Positions 25,962 to 35,611 of a stretch of DNA of 64,000 nt are shown here, piece after piece. The DNA is from Bacteroidota bacterium (GTDB lineage Bacteria; Bacteroidota; Bacteroidia; Cytophagales; Cyclobacteriaceae). The translations under genes were made by a program, and so were the position numbers. The stretch is from positions 248,001 through 312,000 of the forward strand of contig JAFDYX010000021.1 in assembly GCA_018267215.1 (NCBI GenBank), given 5' to 3'. Each line of letters opens with the position of its first letter. Position 1 is the first letter of the stretch. Under the pieces are notes generated by a model, which worked only from the letters and a program-made list of their open reading frames with translations, had not been told where the DNA came from and searched no databases.

Positions 25962-26891
25962 TTAACCCTCTTCCGTAATACTGTTTTTTTGTTTTCCAAT
26001 CAACAGCACACCGACCAAAATCATGGCAGTGCCCAGCAGTTGCCAAAATGTAATGGCTTCATCTAAAAATACATTGGCCAGAATAATGGTTGACACCGGT
26101 CCTACGCTTCCGATAATGGCCACGTTATTTGATCCAATTTTATTAATCGAGGCTGCCACCATATACGATGGCAGCACCGTGGCAAAAATAGCCATCAAAA
26201 AACTGTAGGCATAAATAATGAAAGGCTGCTGAAAAAGTGAGCCTCCGTGTGCCACTACAAAATGAATTAACACGCCTGCGGCTGCAAAGCTCATGGCATA
26301 GCTGTTAAACTTGGTGGCACCCACCTTCGGGATAATCTGTCCGCTGCCCACCATGTAGCCCGCATAGGTAATCGCACAAATGAAAATCATTACCGATCCG
26401 AAAAAGAAATTTGGATTTTGAGCAGCGCTGAAATCAACTTCACCAAAAAATGCAACGGCCAATCCCACATAGGTAACTGCCAGCGCCAGCCACTGAACGG
26501 GCTTTACAGCTTGTTTAAAAATAACTGCCGACATCAGCAGCGCAAACGTAGGGTAAGAAAATAAAATCAACCGCTCAATACCGGCCGATACATACTTTAA
26601 TCCTACAAAGTCGAGCAGGCTGCTGACATAGTACCCCAAACAACCGATGACGGCTATTCCTATCCATTCCTTTTTTGAAAACTTTACGTTGTCGCTTTTA
26701 GTGGAAGAAACAAAGGCGGCACCCACAAAAAACGGCAGCGAAAAAACCATGCGCAATGCCAGCAGCGTTAGCGCGCTGACAACCGCATCGCGATAAGCAA
26801 GCTTCACAAAAATAGCTTTGGTGGAAAAAAGGATTGCCCCGCCCAGGGCGATGAGTACACCTTCAACGAATTGATAGTTTTGCTTTTTCAC
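25962..26891 (-). CDS. EamA/DMT-family transporter
   Basis: 309-residue inner-membrane protein with about ten hydrophobic helices arranged as two EamA repeats. The second ends with the typical LANVFLDEAITFWQLLGTAMILVGVLL pattern (shown in part). Drug/metabolite transporter superfamily; probably exports a small metabolite, substrate unknown. Monocistronic; converges on infB. Confidence 0.88.
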   Translation of the reverse strand: MKKQNYQFVEGVLIALGGAILFSTKAIFVKLAYRDAVVSALTLLALRMVFSLPFFVGAAFVSSTKSDNVKFSKKEWIGIAVIGCLGYYVSSLLDFVGLKYVSAGIERLILFSYPTFALLMSAVIFKQAVKPVQWLALAVTYVGLAVAFFGEVDFSAAQNPNFFFGSVMIFICAITYAGYMVGSGQIIPKVGATKFNSYAMSFAAAGVLIHFVVAHGGSLFQQPFIIYAYSFLMAIFATVLPSYMVAASINKIGSNNVAIIGSVGPVSTIILANVFLDEAITFWQLLGTAMILVGVLLIGKQKNSITEEG

Positions 26892-27068
26892 TGCGGGGCA
26901 AAGATGAACTGAATTATCAGCGCCTCTTCGATTGGGGCAAACAATATTTTTTAAAACAAGTGACCGTTTGTTTGTGTATCAAAGAACCATCATTCACCCT
27001 TACATCCAATATTAAATTAAGCATTTGACTTTCTTTATATTTACTTCATCATCCTAAAATCAAGCACC

Positions 27069-28625
27069 ATGAAAACACTCGCTTTTCTATTTCTGATTTT
27101 CATTTATCAATTATCATCTACAGCCCAGCCTCTCAACAGCAAGCAAATTGATGAGCTGGCCGCACGCTCCATGAAGGCATTTAATGTGCCGGGCATCGCG
27201 GTGGCGGTAATTAAAGACGGCAAAGTGATTCACTCGAAAGGCTATGGTGTGCGGTCGTTGAACACGATGGAGAAAGTAGATGAAAACACGCTCTTCGGCA
27301 TCGCCTCCAACAGTAAGGCTTTTACTGCGGCTGCGCTGGGCATGCTGGTAGATGAAGGCAAAATAAAGTGGGATGACAAAGTGCGCGATTACATACCTGA
27401 ATTTAAACTGTACAGTCCGTTTGTAACGGAAGAGTTTACCATTCGCGATTTGCTCACCCACCGCAGCGGACTGGGCTTAGGGGCTGGCGACTTGATGTTC
27501 TTTCCGGACTCCAGCGACTTCACCATCAAAGACGTAATCTACAACCTGCGGTTTCTGAAAGCTACCTCCAGTTTTCGAAGCAAATACGACTACGACAATA
27601 ATTTGTACATCATCGCGGGCGAGGTGGTGGCGCGGGTGAGCGGCCATAGCTGGGATGAGTTTGTAGAGCAGCGTATCATGGAGCCGCTGGGCATGAAGAA
27701 CACAGCCGCCTCATTCGATCGGCTGAAAGACAAGTCGAACGTAATAGATGGGCACGCTCCGGTAAACGGCAAAGTGCAGGTCATCGCGCGGAGTACCATT
27801 AAAGTAGGCCACTCAGCCGGGGGTATCAACTCCAGCATTGCCGACTTAAGCAAGTGGGTAATTCTGCATCTCAACCACGGAAAATATGGCAATAATTTTT
27901 CTAAAAAATTATTCTCCGAAGAAGTACACGAAGAGATGTGGACTCCCCAAACGATTATTCCGGTGCGCAACCCCGGGCCTTACAACACACACTTCGCTTC
28001 GTATGGGTTGGGCTTCGGCATCTCCGATGTAAAAGGCTATAAGCAAGTAAGTCACACAGGCGGGCTGGAAGGAATGGTAACACAAATTACTATGCTGCCG
28101 GAATTAAACCTCGGCATCATTGTGCTTACTAATCAGCAAGAGGGAGGGGCGTTTGCCTCGATTACTAACCAGATTAAAGACAGCTATTTTGGAATCAGCG
28201 GCACCGACCGCGTGTCGGAATATTCTGCCAACCGCAACAAAGCGCTGGGCAATGCCAAGCACCTGACAGACTCCATTTGGAATGAGATTGTAGTAGCCAG
28301 AAAAAATGGCAACACAAAAATTGATTGGAATGCGATCACCGGCACCTACACCGACCCGTGGTTAGGCGATGTTTTTATAGCCAACAAAAACGGCAAATTG
28401 TGGTTCGACTCCAAGCGGTCACCTAAACTAACCGGTGAACTATTTTATTTTCGGGGCAATACGTTTGTGGTGAAATGGAGAGACCGCAGCATGGATGCCG
28501 ATGCGTTCGTTAATTTTTCGTTTGATGAAAACGGGAAAGGTGCGGGCATTACGATGAAAGCCATCTCTCCACTAACGGACTTCAGTTACGATTTCCACGA
28601 CTTAAATTTTCATCGGGAAAAGTAG
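27069..28625 (+). CDS. Serine hydrolase of the class C beta-lactamase/PBP family
   Basis: 518-residue exported protein with a signal peptide (to about residue 19). The active-site SxxK is S80-N-S-K83, followed by a YDN element in the YDYDNN region and an HTG motif in SHTGGLEGM. The C-terminal 120 residues form an extra domain of the DUF3471 kind. Such proteins are periplasmic esterases or peptidases more often than antibiotic-hydrolysing enzymes, so resistance should not be inferred. Monocistronic. Confidence 0.87.
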   Translation: MKTLAFLFLIFIYQLSSTAQPLNSKQIDELAARSMKAFNVPGIAVAVIKDGKVIHSKGYGVRSLNTMEKVDENTLFGIASNSKAFTAAALGMLVDEGKIKWDDKVRDYIPEFKLYSPFVTEEFTIRDLLTHRSGLGLGAGDLMFFPDSSDFTIKDVIYNLRFLKATSSFRSKYDYDNNLYIIAGEVVARVSGHSWDEFVEQRIMEPLGMKNTAASFDRLKDKSNVIDGHAPVNGKVQVIARSTIKVGHSAGGINSSIADLSKWVILHLNHGKYGNNFSKKLFSEEVHEEMWTPQTIIPVRNPGPYNTHFASYGLGFGISDVKGYKQVSHTGGLEGMVTQITMLPELNLGIIVLTNQQEGGAFASITNQIKDSYFGISGTDRVSEYSANRNKALGNAKHLTDSIWNEIVVARKNGNTKIDWNAITGTYTDPWLGDVFIANKNGKLWFDSKRSPKLTGELFYFRGNTFVVKWRDRSMDADAFVNFSFDENGKGAGITMKAISPLTDFSYDFHDLNFHREK

Positions 28626-28752
28626 CGGTTAATTTTCGGCATAGTTTTTAACAAGCGGGTGAAAAATGGGAGCGCTGTTTTACGTCATATAATTGTACAT
28701 TCATGAGGAAGCAGTTAGATGCTATATTTATTGATTGCTAACCAGTAACGAG

Positions 28753-29313
28753 ATGAAACCAGAACATATTTTTGAGCGGCTGCGCAAGGGGGAAACTATT
28801 TCTGCCCACGATCCGGAAGCGTATAAGATGCGCGAGGCTTCATTTGCCACAAAAAAATTACTGGTGCAGATGAATAACTCTTCAAACCCCGAAGAAATCA
28901 GAAATTTATTAGGCCAAATTACGGGCAGCGAAATTGACGATAGTGTTGATGTCTTTACGCCCTTGTACATCAACTACGGCAAGCATACCAAAATCGGAAA
29001 GGGTGTATTTATCAACTTCGATTGCACCTTCTTGGATCTGGGTGGAATTACAATAGAAGATAACGTATTGATTGCACCGAAGGTAAGTTTATTATCAGAA
29101 GGGCACCCGCTATCTCCCGAGAGCAGACATTCCCTGATGGTCGGGCATATCCACATCAAAAAAAATGCTTGGATTGGTGCCGGAGCCATCATTTTGCAAG
29201 GCGTTACCATTGGCGAAAATTCTATTGTAGCAGCAGGCGCAGTGGTTTCAACAAACGTTCCTGACAATGTAATTGTAGGCGGTGTTCCCGCCAAAGTGAT
29301 TAAAGAAATATAG
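28753..29313 (+). CDS. Hexapeptide-repeat acyltransferase (maltose O-acetyltransferase-like)
   Basis: 186-residue protein with an N-terminal helical maltose-acetyltransferase-type segment and a left-handed beta-helix of hexapeptide repeats (IGKGVFINFDCTFLDLGGI onward, IGAGAIILQGVTIGENSIVAAGAVV). The substrate is a sugar or small alcohol, acetyl-CoA the donor; the exact acceptor is unknown. I chose the ATG at 28753, preceded by AACGAG, over an in-frame TTG at 28735. Confidence 0.88.
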   Translation: MKPEHIFERLRKGETISAHDPEAYKMREASFATKKLLVQMNNSSNPEEIRNLLGQITGSEIDDSVDVFTPLYINYGKHTKIGKGVFINFDCTFLDLGGITIEDNVLIAPKVSLLSEGHPLSPESRHSLMVGHIHIKKNAWIGAGAIILQGVTIGENSIVAAGAVVSTNVPDNVIVGGVPAKVIKEI

Positions 29314-29418
29314 CCGGGGAATCATTTGTGCATTGGCAACACGTTAGGGTTTGTTTTTTATTATTTTTTATTTTGTTACCAAAGTCAGTCATTGATCTCC
29401 TTCTCACTCCATGCATAC

Positions 29419-30168
29419 ATGATCAACACCTTCAGAAAAACCCGAAACAGCTTGCTCACTGAAAACAGAATTGGCAAATATCTGAGCTATGCCATAGGCG
29501 AAATTATCCTTGTGGTGCTCGGGATATTGATTGCCTTGCAGATCAATAACTACAATGATGCACGCAAAGAGCGCCAAAAAGAACTCGGTTATCTGAAAAA
29601 TATCAAAAGCGATTTAATCGCCAATAATCTGGAGATGCAAAAATACATGGATGAACGGGCGGCATACATAGAATATGCTACAACAATCCTGTCATACTTT
29701 GAAGGAAAGAAAGTAGTAAACTGGGATGCCTTCAACAAGCAAACCATTGCCATATATAGTTGGCGCAGGTTTTATCCCATCAACAACACTTTTACCGAGC
29801 TCAATAATTCAGGGAATTTTGAAATTCTTTCCAACGACAGTATTAAAACAATGTTACTAGATCTGGATTCCTTCAACAAAATAGCCAAGGCAGAAGAAGA
29901 TCACTTCCGGTTTGATTCTGAAACCTTAATCTATGAGCGTGTCTATTCTCTCATGGATCTTTATCCCATCTTACAAAAAGCAGAGGGAAAAGAAGATGAT
30001 AAATTATGGATAGCTGCCTATGCGCCTTTTTTTAAAGACAGAAAACTAAAGAACGGTTTTTTAATGGTGCAGGTAGAGTTTTCAATCATGAACCAACAAC
30101 TTAAAGACATGAAAGCCTTATCTGAAAAACTGATTGCAATTATAGGCAGGGAAATGAAAAAGCAGTAA
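29419..30168 (+). CDS. DUF6090-type membrane-anchored protein
   Basis: About 249 residues from the ATG at 29419. The N-terminus MINTFRKTRNSLLTENRIGK precedes one transmembrane helix (EIILVVLGILIALQI) and the NNYNDARKERQKE junction seen in many Bacteroidota paralogues. The rest is a helical soluble domain, probably periplasmic. Function unknown. An upstream in-frame start at 29326 would add a hydrophobic, unlikely N-terminus. Confidence 0.8.
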   Translation: MINTFRKTRNSLLTENRIGKYLSYAIGEIILVVLGILIALQINNYNDARKERQKELGYLKNIKSDLIANNLEMQKYMDERAAYIEYATTILSYFEGKKVVNWDAFNKQTIAIYSWRRFYPINNTFTELNNSGNFEILSNDSIKTMLLDLDSFNKIAKAEEDHFRFDSETLIYERVYSLMDLYPILQKAEGKEDDKLWIAAYAPFFKDRKLKNGFLMVQVEFSIMNQQLKDMKALSEKLIAIIGREMKKQ

Positions 30169-30264
30169 ACATTATTAGCGTGTGTTTATTTTATCCAATC
30201 AAATCCGTTATTAATAACCCATCGTTGTTGATATCCTTCGTACCAACACCGGCAACAATCAGCA

Positions 30265-30543
30265 TTACCATTTCCGAATGGCTCGATATTCCCCTGCTTT
30301 AAAGACCAATTCTTTTGATACGATTGGCATTGCCTCGAAAACTAAACGCTCAAAAGAGTAGCGAACCAATCGTAGGCGTTGGTCAATTTGAACAAAAAAA
30401 TAAACACAATCGCTGGCCGGAAAACGTTTTTTGAACGTGCTATGATAGAAGTCTTCATAGGAGTTGAAACTTTCGAGATAATCTTTGTAAACGATTTGAT
30501 CGCTGCCCAACTCGCGAGCGTATTGTTTCAAAATTGTTTGCAC
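30265..30543 (-). CDS. Hypothetical protein
   Basis: 92 residues from GTG 30543, preceded by AGGA at suitable spacing. Mixed alpha/beta composition, no signal peptide and no recognised family. It lies in the same reading frame as the preceding gene, 13 codons after that gene's TAA stop, so the two may form an operon. Function unknown. Confidence 0.45.
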   Translation of the reverse strand: MQTILKQYARELGSDQIVYKDYLESFNSYEDFYHSTFKKRFPASDCVYFFVQIDQRLRLVRYSFERLVFEAMPIVSKELVFKAGEYRAIRKW

Positions 30544-30582
30544 AGTAATTCCTATCTGTTCTTTGGTGCGAGCAAAATCTAC

Positions 30583-31215
30583 TTACTCAAATAAAAGCTC
30601 CTTGGTTTTTATTGCCAAGATATGTTGAGAATCTGTTTCGGGAGTGAGGGCATACGGAGGCGTCTTGTTGTATAGTTGCTGTATGTGCCAGATTGTATTT
30701 TTGTTCGGTTCAATTTTAAATAGCTGCCCGTCAATTTCGTTGGTTATAAAAATTATAAAGTAGATGTCTGTGTCAATCTTTGTAAACGCTGCATACGTTC
30801 GGGGCAAGCCCATTTGAAGGCTCTGCAAAGAATTGTTAATCCCTAATTCATCTTTATAAAATTTACCGTCCGGTTGTTTTTTATAACGCACCAAGGTCGT
30901 AAGCCCAAAGTTGCTCAAGACACCATAAATAGTATCGCCATACATAGCCGCACCGATGAGTGAATAGCGTGCGCCCGCCAAACCGCCAGCCTCTTCAGGC
31001 AAGGGCTTGCGAATTTGTTCAACACGATCAATCACCTGCGATTGTTTGCTTTTTTTGTGAATCAAAATTGTTTCCCATACCAATTTATTTCCGGGCTGCT
31101 CGGTACAAGTCATCTCGATGGTCAGTTCATCGTTCAGCACCTTAGAAAATAATTTATTGGCCATAACCGAGTTTGGATAGATCATGAGAATAAAACCAAG
31201 ACAGGTGATTCGCAT
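30583..31215 (-). CDS. Hypothetical exported protein
   Basis: 210 residues with a signal peptide-like N-terminus (MRITCLGFILMIYPNSVMA). The body has repeated beta-strand segments (RYSLIGAAMYGDTIYGVLSN, DTDIYFIIFITN) that suggest a beta-propeller-like or small beta fold, but no family is recognised. Upstream of it lies a 378-nt gene-free stretch. Confidence 0.5.
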   Translation of the reverse strand: MRITCLGFILMIYPNSVMANKLFSKVLNDELTIEMTCTEQPGNKLVWETILIHKKSKQSQVIDRVEQIRKPLPEEAGGLAGARYSLIGAAMYGDTIYGVLSNFGLTTLVRYKKQPDGKFYKDELGINNSLQSLQMGLPRTYAAFTKIDTDIYFIIFITNEIDGQLFKIEPNKNTIWHIQQLYNKTPPYALTPETDSQHILAIKTKELLFE

Positions 31216-31593
31216 ATTTTTTTAGGGTTCATCAATTCATCCTAATTTAACTCTACTTTGTCAAATATCGGATTTTAGCGAATAGGGTTTTGTTTTTGGT
31301 TGTGATTTGTTAGATAAAGTGTATTAGATTTTAACTTCCTCGCAGATTCTACTGTTAAGGGACTCTGCGGAAAGAAGAAGACCTGGCCGGCACTTAAACC
31401 TCACCCCGAAAGTTTCTCTGCTAAACGCAACCTTCTGCCACCCCTCTCCACCGGAGAGGGGTATAGATAACTTTCGATAACCGAATAAAAATTTTGGGGT
31501 GAGGTAAGAAGTAAGTTGTGGGTTATCCTAAGTCGAAGTGGGAGACTCAGTGAAGAAAAAAAATCTCAAATCAAAAATCACAATTCTAAAATC
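31216..31593. other. Gene-free interval with nested palindromes
   Basis: No plausible coding sequence. The left part is AT-rich; the right part contains the nested inverted repeats described at 31398-31505. It separates two minus-strand genes, so it holds both the end of polA transcription and the promoter region of the hypothetical exported protein, though no consensus promoter was found. Confidence 0.6.
31398..31505. repeat. Nested palindromic intergenic element
   Basis: An outer inverted repeat, ACCTCACCCC (31398-31407) with GGGGTGAGGT (31496-31505), encloses a compact hairpin CCCCTCTCC-ACC-GGAGAGGGG (31441-31461). The layout resembles dispersed intergenic repeat elements with CCTCACCCC/CCCCTCTCC wording known from several Gram-negative genomes. 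It could also act as a transcription terminator past polA. Confidence 0.6.
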
Positions 31594-34290
31594 TCAATGC
31601 GCCTCTAACCAATTTTTTCCCACGCCTACTTCTACTTCCATCGGCACATCGAGGATCACGGCTGTTTTCATCAGCTCTGTTACTTTCTGTTTCACGATTT
31701 CTTGTTCTTGATGATGAAGGTCGAACACCAGTTCATCGTGTACCTGCAAGGTCATTTTTGTTTTTAGTTTTTCTTTCTGCAGCCAGCGCTGGATGCTGAT
31801 CATGGCAATTTTAATGATGTCGGCAGCGCTACCCTGGATGGGGGCATTGATGGCGTTGCGCTCGGCAAACTGACGAGTGGCCATGTTGCGCGAGTTGATG
31901 TCGCGCAAGTATCTTCTTCTGCCCAAAATCGTTTCTACATATTCTTTTTCTCGGGCCGAGTTGATCGAGTCGTCCATGTATTTTTTGATGGCGGAAAATT
32001 CCTTGAAATACGATTCGATGATTTCGCTGGCTTCGGTACGCGAAATGCCAAGATTTTGCGAGAGTCCAAAGGCGGTGCTGCCATATAAAATACCGAAGTT
32101 TACTTCCTTCGCTTTGCGCCTCATGTCGGGTGTTACTTTGTCTAAGGCTACTTTAAAAACTTTGGCTGCCGTAGTGGTATGGATGTCGCGCCCGTTGTGA
32201 AACGCTTCCATCATGGTTTCATCTTTGGCAAACGAAGCAGCTATGCGCAGTTCAATCTGCGAGTAGTCGGCCGACATAAAAAGAAAATCTTTGCTACGCG
32301 GCACAAATGCACCGCGGATTTGTCTTCCTTTTTCGGTGCGGATCGGAATGTTTTGCAAGTTAGGGTTATTAGAACTCAGCCTACCCGTAGCCGCCACGGC
32401 CTGGCGGTAGTCGGTATGGATGCGGTGGTCAAAGCGGCTCAGCATTTTGGGCAGCGCATCTACATAGGTAGAGCGGAGTTTTTCGTTTTCGCGGAAGTCA
32501 ATAATCTTTTTTGCGATTTCGTGTTCTTCCGCCAGCTTCAGCAAAACTTCTTCGCCTGTGGCATACTGGCCTGTCTTTGTTTTTTTGGCTTTGTCGAGCA
32601 GCTTAAGTTTATCGAAGAGAATCTCGCCCAGTTGTTTGGGCGAGGCAATATTAAATTCTGTTCCGGCAATTTTAAAAATCTCGGTTTGTATTTTGTCGCT
32701 GTCTTTCTTTAAAACGGAAGACATTGCCTGCAAAGCCGACTCATCCAACGCCACGCCTTCAAACTCCATGGCTGCCAGCACGCTGATCAGCGGCATTTCC
32801 ACTTCACGGCTTAGTCGCCAATGACCACGGTTGTGAAGTTCTTTTTCCAAATGGCTTTTCAGTTGCAGTGTCCGCTCTGCGCGCTCGCCATAGTTTTTCA
32901 CTTCATCAGTATCGCTGGCAATCAGTTGCACATTCAAATATTGATTGCAAAGAATGCCCAGATCGTGCGAGGCTTCGGGCTCTATCAGGTAATGGGCTAC
33001 CATCGTATCAAACAACAATCCTCTTACTTCTATTCCTTCTTTCTTTAAAGCCAATACGCTTTGCTTGATGTTATGACCTGTTTTGGAAATAGATTCATGA
33101 GAAAAAATTTCAGCAAATTTTTGAACGGTGGCTGATTCTTTTACCGGAACAAAAAATGCTTCTTGGGCTGTCATGGAAAAAATGAGGGCTGTAATTTTGA
33201 AATCGAAATTGGCTGCCTCATCCGTTGCCACCACGATTGAAATTTCCTTTTGCGATTTTAGTTTTTCAACCAATACGTTCAGCTCTGTTTCATTTTCTAT
33301 TTTGTTGTAAACAATCGAGGCGTTGCCTGTTTGGGTGGCGGGCTGGCCTGCCTGTGGTGACGCAAACATTGATAACTGTTCCTGTTTCTTTTCCGGCACA
33401 GCGGTTTGCGGATCCGAAGGAGCAAAGATCCGCGGCAGCATGGTTTTAAATTCGAGCTCTTCTAAAATCGGGCGCAGTATTTTTTCGTCCGGCCCTTTGT
33501 AGGTTAGTTGTGCTTCATCAAAAGCGATGGGCACATCTATCACAATCGTGGCTAATTTTTTTGAAAGGATGGCCTGCTCACCAAATTGTTCTACGCGTTC
33601 TTTTTGTTTGCCTTTCAGTTCGTGTGCGTGTGCAACCACCTCTTCAACGGTGTGGTATTTTTTCAGCAACTCAGCCGCAGTTTTCGGGCCTATGCCCGGT
33701 ATGCCCGGTATGTTATCCGATGTGTCGCCTTGCAGCCCGAGTATATCAATTACCTGCGAAACATTTTCAATGTCCCACTTTTCGCACACTTCTTTCGGCC
33801 CGAGCACATCTACCGCATTGCCCATGTAGGCAGGTTTGTAGAGAAAAACATTTTCTTTTACGAGCTGTCCAAAGTCTTTATCGGGCGTCATCATAAAAAC
33901 CTGAAAGCCTTTCGCGGCAGCTTGTGTAGCCAGCGTGCCGATAATGTCATCGGCTTCGTAGCCATCCATTTCTAAAATAGGAATGTTGAACCCACGGATA
34001 ATTTCTTTTACAGTCGGCACGCCATGGCGAATATCTTCTGGCGTTTCCTGACGTGTAGCCTTATATTCTTTAAACATTTCATCGCGAAAAGTTTTGGCTG
34101 CCGTATCGAAGGCAACCGCTATGTGCGTGGGTTTTTGTTTTTGGATTACCTCCAGCAACGTGTTGGTAAACCCAAACGGCACTGACGTGTTGTGCCCTTT
34201 TGAATTGATGCGCGGATTTTTGGTAAAGGCAAAGTGAGCCCGGTAAATCAGCGCGTAGGCATCGAGAAGGAAAAGTTTTTTTTCAGTCAT
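31594..34290 (-). CDS. polA: DNA polymerase I
   Basis: Repair and Okazaki-fragment polymerase, 898 residues. The N-terminal 5'-nuclease is intact (about 1-290; DGYEADD near 109-115, TPDKD near 135). The polymerase domain is intact (motif A with D675 in DYSQIELR, motif B RRKAKEVNFGILYG at 724-737, motif C HDE 851-853). The middle 3'-5' exonuclease domain keeps its fold but looks catalytically dead. The exo I position reads VVATDEAANFDF (353-364) instead of a DxE site, and exo II reads GHNIKQS (405-411), where an Asp usually follows. The enzyme therefore probably lacks proofreading. Monocistronic on the minus strand. Confidence 0.95.
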   Translation of the reverse strand: MTEKKLFLLDAYALIYRAHFAFTKNPRINSKGHNTSVPFGFTNTLLEVIQKQKPTHIAVAFDTAAKTFRDEMFKEYKATRQETPEDIRHGVPTVKEIIRGFNIPILEMDGYEADDIIGTLATQAAAKGFQVFMMTPDKDFGQLVKENVFLYKPAYMGNAVDVLGPKEVCEKWDIENVSQVIDILGLQGDTSDNIPGIPGIGPKTAAELLKKYHTVEEVVAHAHELKGKQKERVEQFGEQAILSKKLATIVIDVPIAFDEAQLTYKGPDEKILRPILEELEFKTMLPRIFAPSDPQTAVPEKKQEQLSMFASPQAGQPATQTGNASIVYNKIENETELNVLVEKLKSQKEISIVVATDEAANFDFKITALIFSMTAQEAFFVPVKESATVQKFAEIFSHESISKTGHNIKQSVLALKKEGIEVRGLLFDTMVAHYLIEPEASHDLGILCNQYLNVQLIASDTDEVKNYGERAERTLQLKSHLEKELHNRGHWRLSREVEMPLISVLAAMEFEGVALDESALQAMSSVLKKDSDKIQTEIFKIAGTEFNIASPKQLGEILFDKLKLLDKAKKTKTGQYATGEEVLLKLAEEHEIAKKIIDFRENEKLRSTYVDALPKMLSRFDHRIHTDYRQAVAATGRLSSNNPNLQNIPIRTEKGRQIRGAFVPRSKDFLFMSADYSQIELRIAASFAKDETMMEAFHNGRDIHTTTAAKVFKVALDKVTPDMRRKAKEVNFGILYGSTAFGLSQNLGISRTEASEIIESYFKEFSAIKKYMDDSINSAREKEYVETILGRRRYLRDINSRNMATRQFAERNAINAPIQGSAADIIKIAMISIQRWLQKEKLKTKMTLQVHDELVFDLHHQEQEIVKQKVTELMKTAVILDVPMEVEVGVGKNWLEAH

Positions 34291-34435
34291 GGGGCGAAGG
34301 TAGAAAGAACGAGGGAAACTTAGCCGGGAAATGTACGCAATAGGTTTCGATTGATCTGAGCTTTGGCCTGCATGTGGAGAGCCCTTTATTGATAAAGATT
34401 TTCTTGGGTCTGAATGTCGTTAGCCTAAGCCTTGG

Positions 34436-34443
34436 TATATTTG
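34436..34443 (+). promoter_or_regulatory. Candidate -7 promoter box
   Basis: TATATTTG matches TAnnTTTG and lies 21 nt before the lipoprotein ATG. No TTTG is found 19-21 nt upstream, so support is partial. Confidence 0.35.
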
Positions 34444-34464
34444 GTTTCTAAACCCCCCATTACT

Positions 34465-34938
34465 ATGAAGTACTCATTATTTTTCATCGTTTGTTTGCTG
34501 CTGGTGGCAGCTTGCTCTCAAGGCGTTAAGAAAGACCTTACTACCGGTCTTACCACAAGCTACAATGGCTTTGCCATAGAAGAAGTCTTGCTGGTAGATA
34601 GTGCCGATCAGAACTTAAAAACCATGCAAGTACCTTTGGCCTCGCGCTTTTCTGTTGTACTGCAGGGCATCACCAATTATCAACTGAAGGATGATAAGGC
34701 TTTCCCCGGACTATCTATGTCAGTAACCGACAGCAAAGGCAATGCAATTATCAATGAAGCCGATCTGTTTGCTTCCTCAGAAGGTTACTCTGCCAAAGAT
34801 GCATCGGTGCTACGAGCTACTGTTACTGTTGGCAGCCCGATGCAAAGCGGACAAACCTACCACTGCAAAGTGCGTGTGTTTGATAAACAAAAGGCTGACT
34901 CGGAAATTGTTTGCGAGGTGGACTTCACCGTTCAATAA
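34465..34938 (+). CDS. Putative lipoprotein
   Basis: 157 residues from the ATG at 34465. A type II signal sequence, MKYSLFFIVCLLLVAAC, puts the lipidated cysteine at residue 17. The body is beta-rich with serine/threonine, perhaps an immunoglobulin-like domain, ending in SEIVCEVDFTVQ. No family recognised. A start at 34432 would add 11 residues before the signal sequence and is less likely. Downstream is a strong hairpin at 35013-35042. Confidence 0.65.
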   Translation: MKYSLFFIVCLLLVAACSQGVKKDLTTGLTTSYNGFAIEEVLLVDSADQNLKTMQVPLASRFSVVLQGITNYQLKDDKAFPGLSMSVTDSKGNAIINEADLFASSEGYSAKDASVLRATVTVGSPMQSGQTYHCKVRVFDKQKADSEIVCEVDFTVQ

Positions 34939-35012
34939 CAACTCCGAACAAAAGTATGAAGAGCCTGCTCTTCCTATAAAGTGTGAGAACTTCGCATCTT
35001 GTGTTTTCTGTG

Positions 35013-35042
35013 TTTGTTTGGCTGCACCAACAGCCAAACAAA
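35013..35042. repeat. 12-bp hairpin downstream of lipoprotein gene
   Basis: TTTGTTTGGCTG and CAGCCAAACAAA form a perfect 12-bp stem around CACCAA. There is no T-run on either side, so it is not a standard intrinsic terminator, though it may protect the 3' end of the lipoprotein transcript. Confidence 0.5.
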
Positions 35043-35100
35043 TACATTGGCTTATCAAAATAAAAACGAAAGCGCGCTTGCGCCTTAACAGGAATCTGGG

Positions 35101-35499
35101 TTGCCTGATAGCGTTACCTACTGGCACACCTACCTCAGCACTATCTGCCTGCAAGATAGCTTGCAAACAATTTTTCTCGTTTTATTAAAACACTATCCGT
35201 CAGGCAAAATAGATAGTCGGATTTTGTTCTTTGATAAACTTACCAAAGAATTTGCTGATAAGAATTTCGAATTTAACCTCTCTGCTTTGTACAACTACCA
35301 CAATGGCTGGCTCACGTCAACAAACTTGAAAATAGATTGGCATATTGACACTCCGGAAATTGCGATAGTAGATTTTAATCAGGACAGAGCCAATGATTAT
35401 CAATTGAAAAGGCTTCTGCACAACGGAACTTTCAATGCCATTCAAACTACCATTGTGACAATAAAAAAACTCAGTTATCAACACATTATATTTTTGTGA
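35101..35499 (+). CDS. Doubtful hypothetical ORF
   Basis: 132 codons from a TTG with no ATG in frame. The inner part (GKIDSRILFFDKLTKEFADK, NLSALYNYHNGW) reads like real protein, but the start and the IKKLSYQHIIFL end do not, so it may be a remnant of a decayed gene. No family recognised. Without it, 34939-35641 would hold only the hairpin at 35013 and the palindrome at 35612. Confidence 0.3.
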   Translation: MPDSVTYWHTYLSTICLQDSLQTIFLVLLKHYPSGKIDSRILFFDKLTKEFADKNFEFNLSALYNYHNGWLTSTNLKIDWHIDTPEIAIVDFNQDRANDYQLKRLLHNGTFNAIQTTIVTIKKLSYQHIIFL

Positions 35500-35611
35500 A
35501 AAAGAGTTGGGTGAGCTTGCAGAAAAAAAGAGCTGTTTGTAAGAATTGCCAACTGTTCAATTGCTCACAGTAAAAATCCGGTTGACAGATTTTCAGTTTC
35601 GTGGTTTTTTT

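Noticed and set aside
27069-28625. Beta-lactamase antibiotic-resistance gene.
   Set aside because: The SxxK/YxN/HTG set is shared with many esterases and peptidases, and the extra C-terminal domain points away from a true beta-lactamase.
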